Part shown: positions 1-7,926 of the stretch, one piece after another
Layout: the number at the start of each line of letters is the position of its first letter
Numbering within the stretch: position 1 is the stretch's first letter
Source of the DNA: JABCPE02 sp963520725
GTDB taxonomy: Bacteria; Bacteroidota; Bacteroidia; Flavobacteriales; Weeksellaceae
Length of the DNA: 64,000 bases
NCBI GenBank assembly: GCA_963520725.1
Contig: CAUQSG010000002.1
Span: forward strand, 1-64,000
Direction: 5' to 3'
Position numbers and translations under genes: made by a program
The notes under the pieces: model-generated
What the model was told of the DNA's origin: nothing
Seen by the model: the letters and a program-made list of their open reading frames with translations, nothing else
Database searches by the model: none

Positions 1-176
1 TACAATCTATCAGCAGAGTCAATGGCCAATGTGTTGTCTTGGAATCCATTTTTTGCAGTGTACTGAAGGGCATCCTTCAAGTTACTCCAAGTGTATAATA
101 TCCCAACAGAGAAGTTGGAAATTATACCAGCTATGAGGACTCTCGTAGCTTTCTTTTTTGCTGTTTGTAAATCCAT
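1..176 (-). CDS. MFS transporter, OFA-like family (N-terminal fragment)
   Basis: The start codon is at 176 and the gene runs off the left edge, so only 58 codons are visible. After a short basic N-terminus (MDLQTAKKKATR) comes a first membrane helix containing NFSVGILYTWS. This resembles the first helix of oxalate/formate-antiporter-type major facilitator proteins, in which a Gly-x-x-Tyr-x-Trp-Ser pattern is followed by an extracytoplasmic loop. A TAnnTTTG promoter element lies upstream at 348-355 on the same strand. The neighbouring porin is divergently transcribed and could supply the same substrate across the outer membrane, but this is inference. The family call rests on about 50 residues; the substrate is unknown. 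Confidence 0.6.
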   Translation of the reverse strand, partial: MDLQTAKKKATRVLIAGIISNFSVGILYTWSNLKDALQYTAKNGFQDNTLAIDSADRL

Positions 177-347
177 TGTGTATAATTATTTAAATGTTAT
201 TTTTAAAGTTTATAATTATTTTGAGATGATTCGATTTATTCAATCGGGGTGCAATTTAATACTATTTTTTGAATTAGCACTATTTTTTGTTAATAAAAAT
301 ATAAAATTGCACTATTACCCATCATCATACATATATCTTTACTACTA

Positions 348-355
348 CAAAGTTA
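348..355 (-). promoter_or_regulatory. Bacteroidota -7 promoter element for the MFS gene
   Basis: The minus strand reads TAACTTTG, a perfect match to the Bacteroidota -7 consensus TAnnTTTG. It lies about 170 bp upstream of the MFS start, giving a long leader. No clear -33 TTTG sits at the usual 19-21 bp. Confidence 0.5.
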
Positions 356-676
356 CTAAACCTTTTTGAAAATCGGGGGCAAAAATAAAATAATAAATCC
401 TTATTTAAAAGATGATATAAATCATACTTTGTTTTTGTGGCTTCCTAAAAGCATGATTTTTTGGTAATTAAGGAAAAGTTTGAAAAGCATAATTAAGTGT
501 CTGATTTTATAAAATGTTAAAAAATCATAAATAAATATACAAATTAAGCGTTTATATGATAAAAGGCTAATTTTGATAAGGTTATATACCTTAATATATA
601 TCTGTATAAAGGAAAAAAAAACAGAAAATATGATAAATATTAGTTTTTTTGTTAAAAAAAATATAAAATAATGTTA

Positions 677-684
677 TATCTTTG
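677..684 (+). promoter_or_regulatory. -7 promoter element for the porin gene
   Basis: TATCTTTG matches TAnnTTTG exactly and lies 53 bp before the porin start. A TTTG at 648-651 could be the -33 element, but the spacing (25 bp) is longer than usual. Confidence 0.6.
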
Positions 685-737
685 CAGTGTGAAATAATAT
701 CACGAAAGAAAATCTTTAAATTATAATAATTACAATT

Positions 738-1958
738 ATGAAAAAACAGATCATGGCGCTACTTGCTTTGGCAGTAGCACAAGTAGGGTTAGCACAAGAA
801 GAAACAAGTGCTACACTTTATGGGTATGTAAGAGGAGAGTTCGCTTTTGACTCTCGTCAGGTAGTTGCTGCTAGAGAAGGTAACTATATCGATTTGGCAT
901 CTCCAGTTAATAAAGTAAATGGAAAAGATTTGAATGCAAATCCTAACTTCAATGGATGGGGAGTAGAATCTAGATTAGGAGTAAAAATTGCTGGGCCTGA
1001 GTTCTTTGGAATGAAGTCTGAGGCTTTGATTGAATCTCACTTCTTTGGTAGTTCAGATGCTTCAATCAATACATTAGCATTAAGACATGCTTATGTGAAA
1101 TTATCTAGTGACAAAGTAGAATGGTTAGTAGGTCAGTTCTGGCACCCAATGTTCGTAACGAATGTGTCTCCTAGAACTTACAACTTCAACGCAGGAAGCC
1201 CATTCCAGCCATTCAACCGTTCTCCACAGATCAGATTCTCTACTAAAGGTAATGCAAGATTGACCCTTGCTGCTATCACAGAGAGAGATTTTGCGAGTGT
1301 AGGAGGGAAAGCTAATTTATCAGCATTGCCTGCATTCCATGCACAGTTACAATTTGGTAACGATGATAAATTTGTAGGAGGTTTTGGAGCTAACTATAAG
1401 TCTCTTAAGAGTGGATTGAGAGGAGAATATTTTGGAGCATTTACTTTCTTGGCTTATGCTAAAGCGAAGTTAGGACAAAATTCAGCATGGCAAATCTATG
1501 CTGATTATGGACAAAACCCAAGTGAATTGTTACAATTAGGAGGGGTGGCAGTTGACGCTAAAGGTAAATACAAGAGTAATAATACATTAGCTCTATGGAC
1601 AGAGTTCTATGGAGATTTTACACCAAGCTTTGAATGGGGTATCTTTGGTGGTTATTCTAAAGACTTTGGATTTAGTAAAAACACAACACCAAGTGCTACC
1701 AAATTTGGACAAATGGCAGATTTTACAAATCCTCTTACAGGTAAAGTGGAACAATATTTAGCTGGAACTCCAATTAGTACATGGAGAGTTTCCCCAAGAG
1801 TAGGTTGGAAATCAGGTAATACAAAACTTACTGCAGAATTAGATTATACATCAACTACATATGGAGCTTGGGATACAAATCTTAAAACTAAGAAATATGC
1901 TCAAGATGCAACAGCAGGAAACTTCCGTGTATCGTTGTCTCTAATTCAAAATTTCTAA
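738..1958 (+). CDS. Outer-membrane beta-barrel porin
   Basis: The 406-aa protein begins with a signal peptide (MKK, hydrophobic run to about residue 19, cleavage near GLAQ). The remainder is rich in alternating aromatic and polar residues and ends in a C-terminal Phe (SLSLIQNF), typical of a barrel recognised by the BAM complex. The start (LYGYVRGEF) and the phrase VKLSSDKVEWLVGQFWHP resemble porins that form sugar- or acid-selective channels in Flavobacteriia. It stands alone between its own promoter (677-684) and a strong terminator (1986-2014). The divergent MFS gene might handle the same solute, but the substrate is not evident. Confidence 0.75.
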   Translation: MKKQIMALLALAVAQVGLAQEETSATLYGYVRGEFAFDSRQVVAAREGNYIDLASPVNKVNGKDLNANPNFNGWGVESRLGVKIAGPEFFGMKSEALIESHFFGSSDASINTLALRHAYVKLSSDKVEWLVGQFWHPMFVTNVSPRTYNFNAGSPFQPFNRSPQIRFSTKGNARLTLAAITERDFASVGGKANLSALPAFHAQLQFGNDDKFVGGFGANYKSLKSGLRGEYFGAFTFLAYAKAKLGQNSAWQIYADYGQNPSELLQLGGVAVDAKGKYKSNNTLALWTEFYGDFTPSFEWGIFGGYSKDFGFSKNTTPSATKFGQMADFTNPLTGKVEQYLAGTPISTWRVSPRVGWKSGNTKLTAELDYTSTTYGAWDTNLKTKKYAQDATAGNFRVSLSLIQNF

Positions 1959-1985
1959 GATAAATAAAATATTTTGAGATGATAG

Positions 1986-2014
1986 AAGAGCCACTCACAG
2001 AGTGGCTCTTTTAT
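1986..2014 (+). terminator. Rho-independent terminator of the porin gene
   Basis: A perfect 10-bp stem (AGAGCCACTC / GAGTGGCTCT) with a 3-nt loop is followed by TTTATTTT. It lies 28 bp after the porin stop and before the convergent pseudouridine synthase gene. Confidence 0.85.
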
Positions 2015-2038
2015 TTTAGATAAAAAAAAATTAGATTC

Positions 2039-2716
2039 TTACATTTCGCAGGCTTTCCATATGGCATCATTCTGCGGAACGGGAGCGGTTATTTTTATAA
2101 GTTCTTTGCTCACAGGATGGATGAATTCCAGCATTCTAGCGTGCAGGCTGATTCCGCCGTCTGGATTAGAACGAGGAGCGCCATATTTTAGATCGCCTTT
2201 TATAGGTACGCCTATTTTAGAGAGCTGAGCCCGTATTTGGTGGTGTCTTCCTGTTTGTAAATCCACTTCCAACAGCATATAATTATCCAAGGTTTTGATG
2301 ATGTTATAGCTGAGAATGGCTTTTTTTGCTCCTTCTGTCTCGTGAGAGTAGATGATAGCTTTATTATTTTTCTCGTTTTTCTTGAGATAGTGGGTGAGGG
2401 TCTGGCTTTGTGGAATCATCTCTTTTGGCACTACTGCCCAGTAAGTTTTTTTAATTTCTCTGTTTTTTACCATTTGGGTTAGGCGGGAGAGTGCTTTGGA
2501 AGTTTTAGCATAAATGACCAGTCCAGAGGTTGGTCGGTCTATCCTATGAACCAAACCGAGATAGACATTCCCAGGTTTTTGGTCGCGTTCTTTTATGAAA
2601 TCTTTCAGTAGTTCTAGAAGGCTTTTGTCGCCCGTTTTGTCGCCCTGAACCAGCTGACCTACTTTTTTATTGATGATGATGATGTGATTGTCTTCGTAGA
2701 GAATTTGTGAATTCAT
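2039..2716 (-). CDS. RluA-family RNA pseudouridine synthase
   Basis: The 225-aa protein isomerises uridine to pseudouridine in rRNA or tRNA. The family signature HRIDRPTSGLVIYAKT, around residues 57-72, carries the catalytic Asp. Further family motifs are KTYWAVV and the closing DLQTGRHHQIRAQLSKIGVPIKGD. No N-terminal S4 domain is present, so it is the short RluA/RluC-like form; the exact target position cannot be told. It is a single gene, convergent with the porin and divergent from the CBS-domain gene at 2802. Confidence 0.85.
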   Translation of the reverse strand: MNSQILYEDNHIIIINKKVGQLVQGDKTGDKSLLELLKDFIKERDQKPGNVYLGLVHRIDRPTSGLVIYAKTSKALSRLTQMVKNREIKKTYWAVVPKEMIPQSQTLTHYLKKNEKNNKAIIYSHETEGAKKAILSYNIIKTLDNYMLLEVDLQTGRHHQIRAQLSKIGVPIKGDLKYGAPRSNPDGGISLHARMLEFIHPVSKELIKITAPVPQNDAIWKACEM

Positions 2717-2801
2717 ATAAATGTCTGATTAGAATTTCACAAAGGTAAAGTTTTTATAGTTTTAATCAAATTTCATACCTTTACCGAAGTAATTATGATT
2801 T

Positions 2802-3455
2802 ATGATAATTGAAAATTATATTGCAAATGATTTTCCCATATTGGGCGTAGATACTACTGCGGAGGAGGCTTTGCAGACTGCTGTTGACTTTGATTTTACC
2901 CATGTTTTCGTAGAAAATGAGGGTGTATTTCAGGGCGCGATAATGAAGGAGTGCTTGGAGGAAAATCGCGAAAAAAAATTAGGAGAACTGCTTCCATATA
3001 TGGATAGGTTTTCTATTCTCTATGAAAGTACTCTTTTGGATGGGGTGAAATTATTCCATACATTTAATACCAATGTAATTCCTGTAATTAATAAAAACGA
3101 GGAATATCAGGGGTATATCGCTTGGGACAGCATCGCGGATGAATTGTCTAAATATCCATTTTTTTCGGAGACAGGGGCGCTGCTTACGGTGGAAATCCCA
3201 AGAACCAATTATTCCATGGTGGAAATAGCCCAAATTGTAGAAAGCAACAACGGAAAATTCTACGGCGCATTGGTTACGGAGATGAATGAAGCTTTCGTGA
3301 GGGTGACAATGAGAATCAGCAATGAAAATCTCAGCTCCATAGACGAAACCTTTGAGCGCTATGGCTACATCATCGTGCAGAAATTCTATACCGATGAAAA
3401 GGAAGAACTACTGAAAAGCCGATACGAATTTATGCAAAAATACCTTGAATTCTAA
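2802..3455 (+). CDS. CBS-domain protein
   Basis: The 217-aa cytoplasmic protein has two N-terminal CBS repeats (about residues 10-120, with VFVENEGVFQGAIM and VIPVINKNEEYQGYIAWDSI as the second strands). A C-terminal part (about 125-217) looks like an ACT-type regulatory fold. CBS pairs bind adenine nucleotides. It sits in an operon with NAD kinase: the stop codon TAA overlaps the ATG of the next gene by one base. That coupling suggests a link to NAD(P) or adenylate sensing, but no enzyme activity is visible. A near-consensus -7 element (TACCTTTA) lies about 25 bp upstream. Confidence 0.75.
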   Translation: MIIENYIANDFPILGVDTTAEEALQTAVDFDFTHVFVENEGVFQGAIMKECLEENREKKLGELLPYMDRFSILYESTLLDGVKLFHTFNTNVIPVINKNEEYQGYIAWDSIADELSKYPFFSETGALLTVEIPRTNYSMVEIAQIVESNNGKFYGALVTEMNEAFVRVTMRISNENLSSIDETFERYGYIIVQKFYTDEKEELLKSRYEFMQKYLEF

Positions 3456-4327
3456 TGCCAAACATCGCAATATATTCGCAGAAAAATGGAGATGAGCTTC
3501 AGGCTTATCTTCATCAGTTTATTCTTGAATTGGAGAAAAGGGAAAATGTGCAGATTTTTCTCCACGAAAAAATTTTAGAAAAGAATAGTTTATTAGGTAA
3601 CTGTCAGATTTTCACGGATAAAAATTCACTCGAAAAATGTGAAATAGATTATTTCTTTTCTTTCGGAGGAGATGGCACTATTCTGAGCGCGCTTACGCTG
3701 ATTCAGGATTTGGAAATTCCTGTTGTAGGCGTTAATATGGGAAGGCTCGGCTTTTTAGCGAATTTCAGCAAAGAAGAGATTTTTGATAATATTGATAAAA
3801 TTTTTGCCAGTGAGACTCATATCAGCCAGCGTTCAGTGATAGAAGTGAAAACAGCCGAAAACAGGATAGATTTTCCCTACGCGCTGAATGATGTGGTGAT
3901 TACCCGCCAAGAGACCACTTCCATGATTACCGTAGAGGCAGAAATCAATGGTAAATTTCTGAGTATGTTTTGGGGAGATGGGCTTATAGTGGCTACGCCT
4001 TCGGGGTCTACGGCATATTCGCTCAGCTGTGGTGGTCCTATTATAGAACCAGAGAATGATAATTTTTCTCTTACGCCCATTGCTCCACACAACCTAAATA
4101 TGCGTCCTATTATCCTAAAAGACAATGTAGAAATAAAACTAAAAGTTTCCAGCAGGCTGCCGATGTATTCATTGGGCTTGGATTCTCGGCTTTATCATAT
4201 GAATGAGGAAGATGAACTGATTTTGAAAAAGGCGGATTTTAGCCTAAATCTTATTTTTCCAAAAAATGTCAGTTTCTATGAAACTTTGAGACAAAAACTC
4301 CTCTGGGGGAATGATAAAAGAAATTAA
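3455..4327 (+). CDS. nadK: NAD kinase
   Basis: This 290-aa enzyme phosphorylates NAD to NADP with ATP. The invariant GGDGT motif (about residue 70, in FFSFGGDGTILSAL) binds the substrate. It is followed by GVNMGRLGFLA, the NDVVI segment and the GDGLIVATPSGSTAYSLS loop, all diagnostic of the family. Length is normal. Its ATG overlaps the stop of the upstream CBS gene (TAATG), so the two are translationally coupled, and the small gene at 4341 follows within 14 bp. The gene is essential in most bacteria. Confidence 0.95.
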   Translation: MPNIAIYSQKNGDELQAYLHQFILELEKRENVQIFLHEKILEKNSLLGNCQIFTDKNSLEKCEIDYFFSFGGDGTILSALTLIQDLEIPVVGVNMGRLGFLANFSKEEIFDNIDKIFASETHISQRSVIEVKTAENRIDFPYALNDVVITRQETTSMITVEAEINGKFLSMFWGDGLIVATPSGSTAYSLSCGGPIIEPENDNFSLTPIAPHNLNMRPIILKDNVEIKLKVSSRLPMYSLGLDSRLYHMNEEDELILKKADFSLNLIFPKNVSFYETLRQKLLWGNDKRN

Positions 4328-4340
4328 AAATCAATATATT

Positions 4341-4658
4341 ATGAAAATAGTAAATACACAAATTAGAACAGAAGAGCCGCTTACTTGGGATGAAATCAAG
4401 GAACTGATAACGACAGGAATTTATGAGGAAGATTTTATAGTTCTTTTTGATAAAAAAAGTGAAAACTATGTACAAATGGCTGAGGATGAGCAGAGTTTCG
4501 TAGTGGAAAGCAGAGTTTATGACGAAGGGAATTTTACACATTATAGAACTTTTGTGGAAGAGCCAGAGGCGGCTATTCCTTTCTTTGAAAAGTATTTCAA
4601 TGATGAAAGCATAGATTTTTCCGCGTGGGAAAATGTTACAGCTGAGTTTTTGAGTTAA
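4341..4658 (+). CDS. Conserved small acidic protein, function unknown
   Basis: The ATG at 4341 was chosen because it follows an AT-rich spacer. A 10-codon extension from 4311 would overlap nadK. The 105-aa product is soluble and very acidic (runs such as EEDFIVLFD, FVEEPEAAIPFFEKYF), with no signal peptide, membrane helix or known motif. It is co-directional with nadK and close to it, and the accD promoter follows directly, so it probably closes the CBS-nadK operon. Confidence 0.55.
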   Translation: MKIVNTQIRTEEPLTWDEIKELITTGIYEEDFIVLFDKKSENYVQMAEDEQSFVVESRVYDEGNFTHYRTFVEEPEAAIPFFEKYFNDESIDFSAWENVTAEFLS

Positions 4659-4673
4659 AGAAAAAATATTTCT

Positions 4674-4681
4674 TAAATTTG
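4674..4681 (+). promoter_or_regulatory. -7 promoter element for accD
   Basis: TAAATTTG matches TAnnTTTG perfectly and ends 22 bp before the accD start, so the transcript leader is short. Confidence 0.65.
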
Positions 4682-4703
4682 CAGAATTATTAAAAGATAG
4701 AGA

Positions 4704-5558
4704 ATGTCAGCATTTGATTGGTTCAAAAGAAAGAAACAAAATATCAGCACTCCTACGGAGGAAAAGAAAGATGTCCCAAAAGGGCTTTGGCATCAGACTC
4801 CCACAGGGAAAATAATAGAGAGCGACGAACTGAGAGCAAATAACTATGTTTCGCCAGAGGATGGCTTCCATGTGAGAATAGGAAGCAGGGAATATTTCGA
4901 AATTATTTTTGATGATTCTAAATTTAAGGAATTAAATGCAGATGTAGAAAGTATCGATATTCTTAAATTTAAAGATTCTAAATCCTACAAAGATAGACTA
5001 AAAGAAGCAAAAGCTAAAACCAAACTAGTAGACTCCATCAGAAACGCACATGGAAAAGTAAATGGCGTAGAAATGGTGATTTCTTGTATGGATTTTGACT
5101 TCATCGGAGGTTCTCTTGGGTCTGTGATGGGAGAGAAAATAAGAAGAGCAATAGACTTCTGTATAGAAAAAAAACTGCCTTATATGATTATCTGTCAGTC
5201 AGGAGGAGCGAGAATGCAGGAAGCGGCTTACTCACTGATGCAGATGGCAAAGGTTCAGGCAAAATTGGCTCAGCTTTCTAACGCAGGGCTACCTTACATA
5301 GCCTATCTTACCAATCCTACTTTCGGTGGAATTACGGCTTCTTTCGCTATGACAGCTGATATTATCATGGCAGAGCCAGGCGCATTGATAGGTTTTGCGG
5401 GGCCTAGGGTTATTCGTGAGACTATTGGGCGAGATTTGCCAGAAGGATTCCAAACATCGGAGTTTTTACAAGAAAAAGGTTTTGTAGATTTTATAGTAAA
5501 GAGAAAGGAAATCAGAGAAACCATTTCTAAAACTGTAAAACTATTAATGAACAAATAA
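4704..5558 (+). CDS. accD: Acetyl-CoA carboxylase carboxyltransferase subunit beta
   Basis: The 284-aa protein is the beta half of the carboxyltransferase that moves CO2 from biotin to acetyl-CoA, the first step of fatty-acid synthesis. The crotonase-like core is clear: DFDFIGGSLGSVMGEKI, ICQSGGARMQEA, TNPTFGGITASFA, and EPGALIGFAGPRVIRETIG near the C-terminus. The N-terminal zinc ribbon of E. coli AccD is not intact. The corresponding segment (GLWHQTPTGKIIESDELRAN) has no Cys, so no Cys4 zinc site can form. Flavobacterial relatives, as I remember them, share this. It has its own promoter (4674) and terminator (5564). Confidence 0.93.
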   Translation: MSAFDWFKRKKQNISTPTEEKKDVPKGLWHQTPTGKIIESDELRANNYVSPEDGFHVRIGSREYFEIIFDDSKFKELNADVESIDILKFKDSKSYKDRLKEAKAKTKLVDSIRNAHGKVNGVEMVISCMDFDFIGGSLGSVMGEKIRRAIDFCIEKKLPYMIICQSGGARMQEAAYSLMQMAKVQAKLAQLSNAGLPYIAYLTNPTFGGITASFAMTADIIMAEPGALIGFAGPRVIRETIGRDLPEGFQTSEFLQEKGFVDFIVKRKEIRETISKTVKLLMNK

Positions 5559-5563
5559 AAATG

Positions 5564-5603
5564 ATAAAATCGTAAGTCTTTTTTGATTTGCGATTTTATT
5601 TTG
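5564..5603 (+). terminator. Probable terminator of accD
   Basis: The inverted repeat ATAAAATCG (5564-5572) / CGATTTTAT (5591-5599) is followed by TTTT. The loop contains a T-run. It fills the gap between accD and the next gene. Confidence 0.5.
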
Positions 5604-5608
5604 AGAGA

Positions 5609-6115
5609 ATGACAACTATTTTTAAGGCTATTCTGAATCTTGATTTTAAGCAGCTTGTCAAATTGTTAGGGCTGTTGCTTCGGCATCCACTGTTTGCTTT
5701 TCTTACCTTCATAGCCACTATTAAAACCTTTAAAATTACAAATAAAAAATTCCCAGAAACTCACCATAAAAACGGAAGAGGAAATGCTTTTCGCCATGCT
5801 CTTTGGTGTTGTCTGATAATGATGTACTGCTGTAAAATTTCTTCTCCACAGAAAAGCCTGAAATGGTGTAAGCAGATTACGGATATGCATGAAGAACTCT
5901 TTGTAAATGAGCAGATTGCTAGAGTGATGGATTTGCATAATAATCAAATAGGGATGAATCTCTTTATGACTATGCTGGAAGGAATTCATCGCCAGTTTTT
6001 CGAGACGCTTTTTTTCATGGAGCCGCTTTATGAAAAATCTCAAGAAGCAAAACTAATCTTCTCCATTGAAGAAATAGAGGAAGGGCGAATGGCTATTATA
6101 GAGGATATAAACTAA
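5609..6115 (+). CDS. Conserved flavobacterial protein with NAFRH motif (DUF6973-like)
   Basis: The ATG at 5609 was preferred over an in-frame TTG at 5588 that falls inside the terminator hairpin. The 168-aa protein has an N-terminal hydrophobic segment (LLGLLLRHPLFAFLTFIATI). Then comes HHKNGRGNAFRHALWCCLIM, an invariant-looking His/Asn/Arg motif that I associate with DUF6973-type proteins. HEELFVNEQIARVMDLHNNQIG follows. The His, Glu and Asp pattern could be a metal or hydrolase site, but no activity is established. The stop overlaps the end of convergent rsmD by a few bases. Confidence 0.6.
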   Translation: MTTIFKAILNLDFKQLVKLLGLLLRHPLFAFLTFIATIKTFKITNKKFPETHHKNGRGNAFRHALWCCLIMMYCCKISSPQKSLKWCKQITDMHEELFVNEQIARVMDLHNNQIGMNLFMTMLEGIHRQFFETLFFMEPLYEKSQEAKLIFSIEEIEEGRMAIIEDIN

Positions 6116-6675
6116 GGATTTTCGTTTTTTGTAAAGAATGAAAAACTTACATTTCCATACTTGCGAGTTTCCTGTAAATCAGGATGTTCTATTTTGTGGC
6201 GGGATTGGTGTTCTAGTACGAAACATCCGTTCTCTTTTAAAATTCCTTCAGAAAGAATGAGGGAAATCAACTCTTGATAATTATTTTCAGGAAGGTCAAA
6301 AGGAGGGTCAGCAAAAACCAAATCAAAACTTTTTCCTTGATTTTTTGCTTTTTTCAGCCAGTCAAAAACATTGGCTCTTAGAATGTTGATTTGTGAGCTG
6401 AAATCCAAATCTTTAGCCGTAGAATTGATAAAACCAGTATGTTTAGCGTTCATTTCTACACTCGTGATGTCTTTGCAGCCACGAGAGGCGAGCTCCAGCG
6501 AAATAGAACCAATTCCCGCAAAAAGGTCTAAAACAGACAAACTGGACAAATCCAAACGATGCTCTAAAATACTGAAAAGAGCCTCTTTGGCAAAATCTGT
6601 AGTTGGTCTGACTTCAAAATTCTTCGGAGCGGAGATTTTTTTACCTTTCCAAACGCCTGAAATGATGCGATACAT
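6112..6675 (-). CDS. rsmD: 16S rRNA (guanine(966)-N2)-methyltransferase
   Basis: The 187-aa protein is of normal length for RsmD, which methylates G966 of 16S rRNA using SAM. The N-terminus MYRIISGVWKGKKI and RPTTDFAKEALFSIL are family-specific. DLFAGIGSISLELASRG is the SAM-binding loop, and FADPPFD is the catalytic N4/N2-type DPPF motif. It is followed 2 bp from the start of the DUF3822 gene and is part of a leftward cluster (murI, folA, DUF3822, rsmD). Confidence 0.92.
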   Translation of the reverse strand: MYRIISGVWKGKKISAPKNFEVRPTTDFAKEALFSILEHRLDLSSLSVLDLFAGIGSISLELASRGCKDITSVEMNAKHTGFINSTAKDLDFSSQINILRANVFDWLKKAKNQGKSFDLVFADPPFDLPENNYQELISLILSEGILKENGCFVLEHQSRHKIEHPDLQETRKYGNVSFSFFTKNENP

Positions 6676-6677
6676 AC

Positions 6678-7397
6678 TTATGAATTAACAATGAAATGTT
6701 TTCCTTTAAAGTTTTCGTACATGATGGAGATAGCTGGAACGAATTTTTCTAACTCAGATATAAAGGTATCATTCTCAGAGATTTCTCCATAGATGTAGAA
6801 ATGAGTTTTATTGATATCAAAACCTATTTTGCTCAGTGTGAACATGATGAAATAAAGGAAATCTATTTCTGATGTAGCATCAAGATTGTTATAAAGAACC
6901 AGTTTTCCGTTTTCTAATGCAAGAAACTCTACTTGGTTGTGATACAGATTGATATGGATTTCATTGTCCTTGTTTACATTTACAGAATCCAAAAAACGCT
7001 CTCCTGAGAAATGAAAATTAGAAACAGAACTAAGGTCTTTTATTTTTTGATAAAAGTGTTTTGGGAAAGAATAATAAAACTGAACGCCGTACTTTTGGTT
7101 GATAGACTTCATCAGTTCTTCTGATTCTGTTTTTACATCTGAATTATAAGATATAATCTGCTGTCCGAGCTGATTTTCTGTGAAAACTTCTGGAGTCAGT
7201 GAGAAGTGGTTAAAAGCCGAGAAAACCTTTATCTCAGCCCAAGCCTCTCTGCGAAGAATCTTGTCTAGTTCATTTTCTATAAAATTTTCTGGAGTTTCAT
7301 CCGTTACGAAACGAGCTTCTTCCTCTGTAACATTGTCTGCTTCATTTATTTGCCATTGCAAACCATCTTTTGTAAATAGGAGTGAAAGGTTCTTCAT
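6678..7397 (-). CDS. DUF3822-family protein
   Basis: The 239-aa soluble protein is of the kind annotated as DUF3822 in Flavobacteriia, almost always next to rsmD as here. It has the actin-like fold features of that family (INLYHNQVEFLALENGKLVLYN as a beta-hairpin pair, then KTHFYIYGEISENDTFISEL). No catalytic residues can be named and the role is unknown. The two-base gap to rsmD implies co-transcription. Confidence 0.7.
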   Translation of the reverse strand: MKNLSLLFTKDGLQWQINEADNVTEEEARFVTDETPENFIENELDKILRREAWAEIKVFSAFNHFSLTPEVFTENQLGQQIISYNSDVKTESEELMKSINQKYGVQFYYSFPKHFYQKIKDLSSVSNFHFSGERFLDSVNVNKDNEIHINLYHNQVEFLALENGKLVLYNNLDATSEIDFLYFIMFTLSKIGFDINKTHFYIYGEISENDTFISELEKFVPAISIMYENFKGKHFIVNS

Positions 7398-7432
7398 AAT
7401 CTGTATTTATGGGACAAATTTAGTTAAATTTT

Positions 7433-7921
7433 TTAAATTTTTCTTTCCCAAGTCTGAAAATAAAAATCATAGGCATGATTTTCATCTTTTGGGTGGTGGA
7501 TTTCATCAGTTTTTATCCAAGTTTTTTCATCGATTTTTGGGAAAAATACATCGGCATCTGTTTGGTGGTTTACTTGGGTAATTTCCAGTCGGTCAGCCAT
7601 ATCGATGGTATGGCGGTAGATTTCGCCGCCACCGATGATGAATATATTTTCATTGATTTTTTTAGCGTGTTTGATAGCATCTTTTAAACTCGGAACGATG
7701 AGAATCCCTTCCTCGAACCAGTTTTCCTTTCTGCTGACCACTATATTGGTGCGGTTTGGGAGAGGTTTTCCTATGCTTTCGTAGGTTTTTCTGCCCATTA
7801 TGATGGGATGCCCTGAGGTGAGATTTTTGAAATGTTTCAAATCCGCAGGGAGATGCCACAGCAGCTGGTTGTCCTTTCCTAATTCGTTGTTTTTTCCGAT
7901 AGCAGCGATAATGGTAATCAT
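7433..7921 (-). CDS. folA: Dihydrofolate reductase
   Basis: The 162-aa enzyme reduces dihydrofolate with NADPH. Signature pieces are IIAAIGKNNELGKDNQLLWH at the N-terminus, PADLKHFKNLTSGHPIIMGRKTYESIG (substrate and cofactor site) and FIIGGGEIYRHTI. Length is normal for a chromosomal FolA, and nothing suggests a trimethoprim-resistant variant acquired from elsewhere; composition matches the host. It starts 5 bp after murI ends and lies in the same leftward cluster. Confidence 0.95.
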   Translation of the reverse strand: MITIIAAIGKNNELGKDNQLLWHLPADLKHFKNLTSGHPIIMGRKTYESIGKPLPNRTNIVVSRKENWFEEGILIVPSLKDAIKHAKKINENIFIIGGGEIYRHTIDMADRLEITQVNHQTDADVFFPKIDEKTWIKTDEIHHPKDENHAYDFYFQTWERKI

Positions 7922-7926
7922 TTGGT

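Larger units (their letters stand above)
177..737. other. Divergent AT-rich intergenic region
   Basis: This 560-bp gene-free stretch separates the leftward MFS gene from the rightward porin gene. It is very AT-rich and holds a promoter for each. A 15-bp string at 344-358 is identical to 9334-9348 in the dps promoter. I see no RNA gene or terminator here. The open frame at 91-369 has no protein-like composition and overlaps the MFS gene. Confidence 0.6.

Noticed and set aside
91..369. 92-codon open frame on the plus strand at the left edge
   Set aside because: It overlaps the MFS gene on the other strand, and its AT-rich composition (Phe, Ile, Tyr, Asn, Lys runs) is what random AT-rich DNA gives.
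7433..7921. folA as an acquired trimethoprim-resistance gene
   Set aside because: It is in a housekeeping cluster, has host-like composition, and no mobile features flank it.
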